A DNA stretch of 64,000 bases, taken from positions 1,302,001-1,366,000 of the forward strand of contig CAWJCN010000001.1 of NCBI GenBank assembly GCA_963841415.1. The letters run 5' to 3'. Shown here in pieces: positions 58,557 through 64,000 of this stretch. The DNA is from DASUAS01 sp963841415. Lineage in GTDB: Bacteria > Actinomycetota > Acidimicrobiia > IMCC26256 > DASPTH01. Below the pieces are notes generated by a model, which was given only the letters and a program-made list of their open reading frames with translations, searched no databases and had not been told where the DNA came from. The position numbers and the translations under genes are program-made. Within the stretch, counting starts at the first letter, position 1; the number at the start of each line of letters is the position of its first letter.

Positions 58557-60331
58557 CGGTCGTCGAGGAGCTTGGCCACCGTCGCGGCGATGCCGGGGCC
58601 GTCGAGACCGAGGTTGGCGAGCAGGTCGGTGGCCTTGCCGTGGGGCAGGAACGCGGCCGGCGTGCCCAGCGCGACCGTCGGCGGCGCGGACGTCCCCGCC
58701 TCCATCGAGCCCAGCGCAGCCGCGAGCAACGCGCCCACGCCGCCCTCGGCGATGCCGTCCTCGGCGGTGACGACGAGGGGGTGACGACGCGCGTCGGCGA
58801 GCATCTTCGGATCCGGGGGCACGGTGCGGACGTCCCACACGGTGGCGTGGACGTCGAGTGCGGTGAGCAGCTCGGCCGCTTCTTCGGCGGCCGCGACCAG
58901 CTTGCCCACGGCGAGGATGCACACGTCGTCGCCGCTGCACACGCGCCGCCCGCTCCGGCCGCGCCCCACCTGACCGGGACCGACGTGGCGGGCCGGCGTC
59001 TTCGGCCAGCGCAAGGCCACGGGACCCGACGTGATGCGCAACGCCTCGTCGAGCATGACTGCCACCTCCTCGTACGACGAGGGCGCGAACAGCGTGAGGC
59101 CGGGCACCTTGGTGAACAGCGCGAGGTCGTAGAGGCCGTGGTGGCTCGGGCCGTCGTCACCGGTGACGCCCGCGCGGTCGATGCAGAACACGACCGGCAA
59201 CCCGTGGAGGCCGACGTCGTAGAGCACCTGGTCCCACGCGCGGCTGAGGAACGTCGAGTAGATCGCCACGACGGGCCGGAGCCCGCGCAACGCCATGCCC
59301 GCGGCCGCGGCGACCGCGTGTTGCTCGGCGATGCCCACGTCGTGGAGCCGGCCCGGGAACCGCTCGCCGAACGGGAGCAGCCCGGTCGAGCCCGGCATCC
59401 CCGCGGTGATGGCGACGATCTCGGCGTGACGCTCGGCCTGCACGATCAGCGCGTCGCGGAACGCAGCCGTGTACGACGCACCGTTCGCGCCGACCGGCAC
59501 GCCGGTCTCGGGGTCGAACGCCCCGGTGTCGTGCAGGCGCTTCTCGTCATCGGTCTCCGCCGGCAGGTAGCCCTCGCCCTTGTGCGTGAGCACGTGCACG
59601 ACGATCGGCCGGTCGCGCGACGCGGCGTCGCGCAACACCGGCTCGAGCGCGGCGATGTCGTGGCCGTCCACGGGTCCGACGTAGTCGAGCCCGAGCGAGG
59701 TGAAGAAGGCGGCGGTGTTGGCCGCGTCGCCCGGGTGGCCCGCGACCGTGAGGCGCGACACCGTCGGCGCGTAGCACCGTCCGTTGTCGTTGAGCACGAT
59801 CACCGCGCGGCGACCGGTCGCGCCGAAGTTGTTGAGCGCTTCGTACGCGAGTCCGCCGGTGAGCGCGCCGTCGCCGATGACGGCGACGACGCTGGTGGCG
59901 TCGGCCGACGCGTCCCGCGCGACGGCCAGGCCGTACGCGTAGCTCACCGCGGTGGACGCATGGCTGTTCTCGACCAGGTCGTGCTCCGACTCGGCGCGCG
60001 ACGGGTAGCCCGACATGCCGCCGCCCTGGCGCAGCCGGCCGAAGCCCTCCAGCCGCCCGGTGACCAGCTTGTGCACGTACGACTGGTGGCCGGTGTCCCA
60101 CACGATCGCATCGCGCGGCGATTCGAAGACCCGGTGGAGGGCCAAGGTGAGCTCGACGGCACCCAGGTTGGATCCGAGATGGCCGCCGTTCACGGACACC
60201 GCCTCGATCAGGACCTCGCGGATCTCCTCGGCGAGCGCGCGCAGCTCGTCGTCGTCGAGCCGGCGCAGCGCCTCGGGTCCGTCGATGGATTCGAGCAAAG
60301 ATTCCGCCAGTTCCGTTCCGTCGGCCGTCAA
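58553..60331 (-). CDS. dxs: 1-deoxy-D-xylulose-5-phosphate synthase
   Basis: A 592-residue thiamine-diphosphate enzyme for the first step of the MEP isoprenoid pathway, slightly shorter than the usual 620-640. The ThDP region is GDGALTGGLAYEALNN (about residues 149-164), with the HxxHxG-type SNLGAVELTLALHRVF, DTGHQSYVHKLVTGR, GIAEQHAVAAAAGMAL and GPSHHGLYDLALF blocks. TTG 60331 is the only plausible start; it overlaps the upstream stop (TTGA), and a TACGAT box lies 6 nt upstream. Confidence 0.95.
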   Translation of the reverse strand: MTADGTELAESLLESIDGPEALRRLDDDELRALAEEIREVLIEAVSVNGGHLGSNLGAVELTLALHRVFESPRDAIVWDTGHQSYVHKLVTGRLEGFGRLRQGGGMSGYPSRAESEHDLVENSHASTAVSYAYGLAVARDASADATSVVAVIGDGALTGGLAYEALNNFGATGRRAVIVLNDNGRCYAPTVSRLTVAGHPGDAANTAAFFTSLGLDYVGPVDGHDIAALEPVLRDAASRDRPIVVHVLTHKGEGYLPAETDDEKRLHDTGAFDPETGVPVGANGASYTAAFRDALIVQAERHAEIVAITAGMPGSTGLLPFGERFPGRLHDVGIAEQHAVAAAAGMALRGLRPVVAIYSTFLSRAWDQVLYDVGLHGLPVVFCIDRAGVTGDDGPSHHGLYDLALFTKVPGLTLFAPSSYEEVAVMLDEALRITSGPVALRWPKTPARHVGPGQVGRGRSGRRVCSGDDVCILAVGKLVAAAEEAAELLTALDVHATVWDVRTVPPDPKMLADARRHPLVVTAEDGIAEGGVGALLAAALGSMEAGTSAPPTVALGTPAAFLPHGKATDLLANLGLDGPGIAATVAKLLDDR

Positions 60332-62091
60332 CGGCTGATCGTACCGTGGTCGCTGCAGAAGGCACCTTCCGCGGTCGCCTCACCCCTCGGCACGACCAGG
60401 CGGGTGCGCCCGACCGCGCCGGTGAGGTTCGACCAGAACCGTCCCAGTGTGAGAGGCGCCTCGGTGGACTCGACCAACGACTTCAGGGCGCCACAGCGGA
60501 GCGCGGCGCGCGCGGCGTCGACCCTCGCGGCGGGGAAGCCCGCATCGATCCCGGGACGTGTCGAGCGCGCGACCACCCACGGGTAGCCCTCGCGCTTGCG
60601 ATGACCGGCGCCCCTGCCGTTCGGAGGCATGTGGCTGCCGACGGGGTCGGCGAGGCTGTTGCGCTCCTGCACGAGCACTTCGGGCCCGGCGCGGTAGCCG
60701 CTGATCCCACTGGCCTGCGACACCAGCGTGGTCCGGGACGGCGTGGCATCGAGGATCGGATGGGGAAGGACGCTCATGACGAGGGCGTGCTCGCCGCGCG
60801 CCTGGAGACGCTTCGCCTGTGGCCCGTCGGTGAAGATGAAGTCCTCGGCCGACAGCGGGCGACGTCCGGGCTTGGTGAACGATTCCATGAGGGCGCGTCC
60901 CTCGACGACGCCGTGCTCGGTGAGCGGCACGAACCCCTCGTGCAGCGGCGGCCGCAACACCGCAACCGCGAGCACTGCCCACACACCCGCCACCGCCAGC
61001 GGCACGACCAACCGGCGGTGCCACGGCACGGCGGCGAACGGTGCGAACAGCGCGAAGCAACTCGGCATGAGCAGGCGCGCGTGCAGGTAGTCGCCTCCGG
61101 TCTTCACGATGAAGAGCGCGTGCAGAATGCCGGCGATCGGGAGCGCCAGCGCGACGACGAGCGACGACCGCGGCGCGCGTGCGAGCACGACGATCGCGAC
61201 GACCGCCACCGCGAGGATCGGGATCCAGAGCCAGTAGGTCGCCACCAGGTCGACGAGGTAGTTCCAGCCGTCCGCCCAGTAGGTGCCGCCGGCGTCCTTG
61301 GCCAGCGCGGTGTTGGGGACGAGGATGCCGTAGTAGCCCATGCGGAACAGCTCGGTGAGCACGGGCAGCGTGAGCGCGCCGGCGAGGAACCAGGTGAGCG
61401 GCGCGCCCCGTAGTCGTCGCACCACGAGCACGACGACCACCGCGACCACGCTCATGATCGTGAGGTCGGGTCGTACCAGCGGGCCGAGCCCGAGGAGCAC
61501 GCCGGCGCCGATCAGGCGCACCGGCGTGGTGGGTGGGGCGTCACGCCGGGCCACGGTCGCCAGCACGAGCATCACCGCGCCCAGCCACGCGACGCTGAGC
61601 CCGTTCTCCAACCCTGACGTCGCCCACTCCCAGCTCGCGGGGAGCGCCGCCAGCACGACCGCACCCACCGGCACGACCAGGGTCGCCGGATCGGACCGTC
61701 GCCACAGTCGGGCCGCGCCGGCCTGCGCCCACCACAGGCCGAGCCCGGTGAGGACGAGGCCGCCGACGATCGACAAGTACTCCAACTTCACGAAGGGCAT
61801 CACGGTGCGGCCCACCGTGAGCATGGCCAGCCAGAGCGGGCTCGTCGCCACTTCGACCCGCTGGCCGACGTTGAACACGGGACCGTGGCCGGCGCGGATC
61901 TGGTCGACGATCCGGAAGTCGATGAACGCGTCCTCCTCGACCCAGCGGTGGGTCCACCCGAGGACGACGAGGAAGGCGACCGGCAGCGCCCGGAGGCCGA
62001 GCTCGAGCGCCCGGGACGGCGCGCCGGTGGCGCGCGACCTGCCTGCAGACGGCTCCTCGACCACCGGCGCGTCGGTGGTCGTCGGCAGCAT
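60328..62091 (-). CDS. GT-C membrane glycosyltransferase, AftB-like
   Basis: A 587-residue integral membrane protein with about ten helices. The acidic first loop WVEEDAFIDFRIVDQIRAGHGPVFNVGQRVEVATSPLW (about residues 51-88), SWEWATSGLENGL and KTGGDYLHARLLMP match the pattern of arabinofuranosyltransferase AftB in mycobacteria, which uses decaprenyl-phosphoarabinose. In a non-mycolate organism the acceptor would be another cell-envelope glycan; this is inference. The ATG has a leaderless -10 six nt upstream. The stop overlaps the dxs start. Confidence 0.82.
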   Translation of the reverse strand: MLPTTTDAPVVEEPSAGRSRATGAPSRALELGLRALPVAFLVVLGWTHRWVEEDAFIDFRIVDQIRAGHGPVFNVGQRVEVATSPLWLAMLTVGRTVMPFVKLEYLSIVGGLVLTGLGLWWAQAGAARLWRRSDPATLVVPVGAVVLAALPASWEWATSGLENGLSVAWLGAVMLVLATVARRDAPPTTPVRLIGAGVLLGLGPLVRPDLTIMSVVAVVVVLVVRRLRGAPLTWFLAGALTLPVLTELFRMGYYGILVPNTALAKDAGGTYWADGWNYLVDLVATYWLWIPILAVAVVAIVVLARAPRSSLVVALALPIAGILHALFIVKTGGDYLHARLLMPSCFALFAPFAAVPWHRRLVVPLAVAGVWAVLAVAVLRPPLHEGFVPLTEHGVVEGRALMESFTKPGRRPLSAEDFIFTDGPQAKRLQARGEHALVMSVLPHPILDATPSRTTLVSQASGISGYRAGPEVLVQERNSLADPVGSHMPPNGRGAGHRKREGYPWVVARSTRPGIDAGFPAARVDAARAALRCGALKSLVESTEAPLTLGRFWSNLTGAVGRTRLVVPRGEATAEGAFCSDHGTISR

Positions 62092-62097
62092 GGCCGG

Positions 62098-62103
62098 AGC
62101 CTA
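62098..62103 (-). promoter_or_regulatory. Leaderless -10 (TAGGCT) of the GT-C gene
   Basis: Minus strand TAGGCT lies 6 nt before ATG 62091. Confidence 0.55.
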
Positions 62104-62142
62104 CGACCGAGGTCTGCCCGTCGGGGGCGTCACGAACCGCGC

Positions 62143-62176
62143 TTGCAAACCGGCCGAGATAGATGTATGCTTACAT
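62143..62176 (+). promoter_or_regulatory. Promoter and operator of the MarR fusion gene
   Basis: A -35 TTGCAA (62143-62148), 17-nt spacer, then -10 TATGCT (62166-62171). The inverted repeat ATGTA/TACAT (62163-62167, 62172-62176) covers the -10 and is a candidate MarR-type autoregulatory operator. Confidence 0.6.
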
Positions 62177-62182
62177 GCATTC

Positions 62183-63972
62183 ATGGCAGACCTGGCCGCT
62201 CCCGAAGCTCTCGCCGACGTCTCGGCGTTCATCACGTACGTGTCGCGCCTGGCCACCAGCGAGGCGGTGCGCCGCCGGGCCGCGCGAGCCGCTGAGCGGC
62301 TGGTGACCCTGGCCGAGTCGGCGGCGCTCCGCGCCATCGCCGACGCCGGGCCCTTCACGTTCAAGGGCCTCGCCGCCCACCTCGACCTCGACCAGACCAC
62401 CATCAGCCGCACCGCGGGCCGGCTGCAGGACCTCGGGCTGGTGGAGCGTGCGCCGGATCCCGATGACCGGCGCAAGGCGTGGCTGACCATCACCGGCGAC
62501 GGCCACGACGTGCTGGCACGCCTCCAGACCGTCTCCGAGCAGTGGTACGCGGTCGCCATCTCGGAGTGGACGCCCGACGACCAGCGCGCCCTCGGCGCGA
62601 CGCTCCGGCGATTCCAACGCGACCTCGAACGACTCGAGTTCGACGGCACGGGCGAGGCCACCGGCCTCGGCCCCGATCCCACTGCTCCCCGACCGATCGA
62701 CGAAACCACCGATCAGAACGAAACCACCGATCAGGAGGTGTGCGCGTCGAGCGCGCAGGACCACTACACCATCATCTCGGCCGACACCCACGCCGGCGCC
62801 AACCACGAGACGTACCGCGAGTACCTCGACAAGCAGTACGTCGACGACTTCGACGCGTGGCGCGGCCGGTACAAGAACCCGTGGAAGGACCTGCGCGACA
62901 CCGACCTGCGCGTGCGCAACTGGGACGACGACCGTCGTGACCGCGACCAGCTCGCCGACGGCGTCGTCGGCGAGGTGATCTTCCCGAACACCGTGCCGCC
63001 CTTCTACCCCGGCTTCGTGCTGTTCGCCGGACCGCCGTCGCCCGAGGAGTACGAGCACCGCCGCGCCGGAATCCACGCGCACAACCGCTGGATGGTCGAC
63101 TTCTGCGGTCGGAAGCCCGCGCAGCGCGCCGGCATCGGCCAGTTCTTCCTCAACGACGTCGACGACGCCATCGAAGACGTGAAGTGGATCAAGGACCACG
63201 GGCTGCGCGGCGGCGCGTTGCTGCCCAACGTCGCACCCGATGTGAAGTGGGTCAAGCCGCTCTACGACCCGGTCTACGACCCACTCTGGGCCACCATCGA
63301 AGACCTCGAGCTCCCGCTGAGCCTGCACTCGGGCACCGGTTCGCCGAACTACGGGCGCTACGCGTCGGTCCCGATGATCATGATCAGCGAGGTGCCCTTC
63401 TACGGCATGCGGCCGTTCGTGCACCTGCTCCTCTCGGGCGTGTTCGAGCGCTTCCCCCGGCTCGAGTTCGTCATCACCGAGGGCTCCGCGGCCAGCGTCG
63501 CGGCGATCGTGCGGCAGCTCGACCCCATCATCGAGAACGTGCGCAAGGGTGAGATCGGCGAGCTGAAGTACACCGCCGAGAACGCGCTCCCCTGTTCCGC
63601 CAGCGAGTACTTCCAGCGCAACGTCTGGATCGGCGCGAGCTTCCCCGGCCTCGCCGACGTCGAGGTCCGCAAGTCCATGGGGCCCGACCGGTTCATGTGG
63701 GGCAGCGACTACCCGCACGACGAGGGCACCGGGCCCTACTCCGCGAGGCGCTGCGCCAGGTGTTCCACCAGGTCGGCGAAGCCGAGCTGCGCGACATCCT
63801 CGCCGGCAACGCGGCGAAGCTCTACGACTTCGACCTCGACGCGCTCGCGCCGCTGGCGGAGCAGTACGGGCCGACCGTGGCCGAGATCGCGCAGCCGCTC
63901 GACGCGCTGCCCGTCGACGCCAACGAGGCGCTCCTCCGCGTGAAGCGCCAACAGGACGAGCTCGCCGCCTGA
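62183..63972 (+). CDS. MarR-type regulator fused to an amidohydrolase, frameshifted near the end
   Basis: A single frame of about 596 residues joins a winged-helix MarR domain (about residues 1-150; GLAAHLDLDQTTISRTAGRLQDLGLVERAPDPDDRRKAWL is its DNA-binding part) to an amidohydrolase-2 barrel (from about residue 193, DTHAGANHETYREY, GGALLPNVAPD, LSLHSGTGSPNYG, FMWGSDYPHDEG). The linker has an 18-bp direct repeat encoding ETTDQN/ETTDQE. After GPYS the frame changes; one base missing near 63741 restores EALRQVFHQVGEAELRDILAGNAAKLY to the stop at 63972. An internal start at about 62738 after AGGAGG is possible. Confidence 0.8.
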
Positions 63973-64000
63973 CCGCGCCAGCAAATGCCTTCGTGCGGTT

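Noticed and set aside
1..64000. CRISPR arrays, prophage genes, insertion sequences with transposases
   Set aside because: No array of regularly spaced repeats and no transposase, integrase or phage structural gene is recognisable.

Overview
This window is about 70% GC, with GTG/TTG starts, many stop/start overlaps (ATGA, GTGA, TGATG) and many genes preceded 6-7 nt upstream by a TAnnnT hexamer, the usual look of leaderless actinobacterial promoters. A mycothiol synthase gene (mshD), a homopyruvate-type pyruvate dehydrogenase E1 (aceE), luciferase-like (LLM) oxidoreductases, steroid-type P450 and FadD genes, and an HU protein with a lysine/alanine tail all point to Actinomycetota. The gene mix would fit an environmental lineage such as Acidimicrobiia, but that assignment is inference.

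Layout. 1-3181 is a minus-strand his operon (hisD-hisC-hisB-hisA, no hisH in its usual place). 3207-7712 holds nth, a two-domain VOC protein, mshD-rlmN, a small membrane protein and an anti-sigma antagonist. 7787-15456 carries acetoacetyl-CoA synthetase, a MaoC dehydratase/CitE lyase pair, a metallopeptidase, an SDR and an acyl-CoA ligase. 15467-25172 holds a DUF255 thioredoxin-domain protein, PPK2, an OmpR-type two-component system, an aquaporin, HU and membrane proteins. 25259-29164 holds a nucleosidase, a serine hydrolase and a SigE-like sigma factor with a membrane partner. 29165-42470 is a catabolic region: LLM oxidoreductase, DUF35/thiolase-like pair, enoyl-CoA hydratase, three acyl-CoA ligases, P450, cupin, VOC, SnoaL, epimerase and methyltransferase. 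42463-53089 holds a stand-alone LigD-type phosphoesterase, a DHA2 MFS pump with an amidohydrolase, an orphan FtsX permease, a nucleotidyltransferase with a tiny partner, tRNA-Val(CAC) and a nitroreductase. 53155-63972 holds aceE, an exported DUF1800/DUF1501 pair, dxs with an AftB-like GT-C transferase, and a MarR-amidohydrolase fusion.

Most notable finding. A family of short interspersed repeats sits exactly at stop/start junctions: hisD/hisC, hisC/hisB, citE/peptidase, response regulator/histidine kinase, thiolase-like/DUF35, and the leader of an acyl-CoA ligase. Each copy is flanked by 4-9 bp direct repeats that include the stop or start codon. Four of them carry a mini-ORF of 11-21 codons that starts at or near the upstream stop (or, in one case, at a leaderless promoter) and ends on or next to the downstream start. 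This matches the known behaviour of mycobacterial MIRUs, which occupy DTGA coupling sites including the senX3-regX3 junction; the sequence here is a distinct family in what looks like a non-mycobacterial genome.

Other signals. There are about 18 leaderless promoters, three divergent promoters whose -10 boxes share one TA step, and palindromes at most convergent gene ends. Five genes (peptidase, SDR, YihY, an acyl-CoA ligase, the MarR-amidohydrolase fusion) each carry a single-base frameshift, more likely sequencing or assembly indels than five independent pseudogenes.
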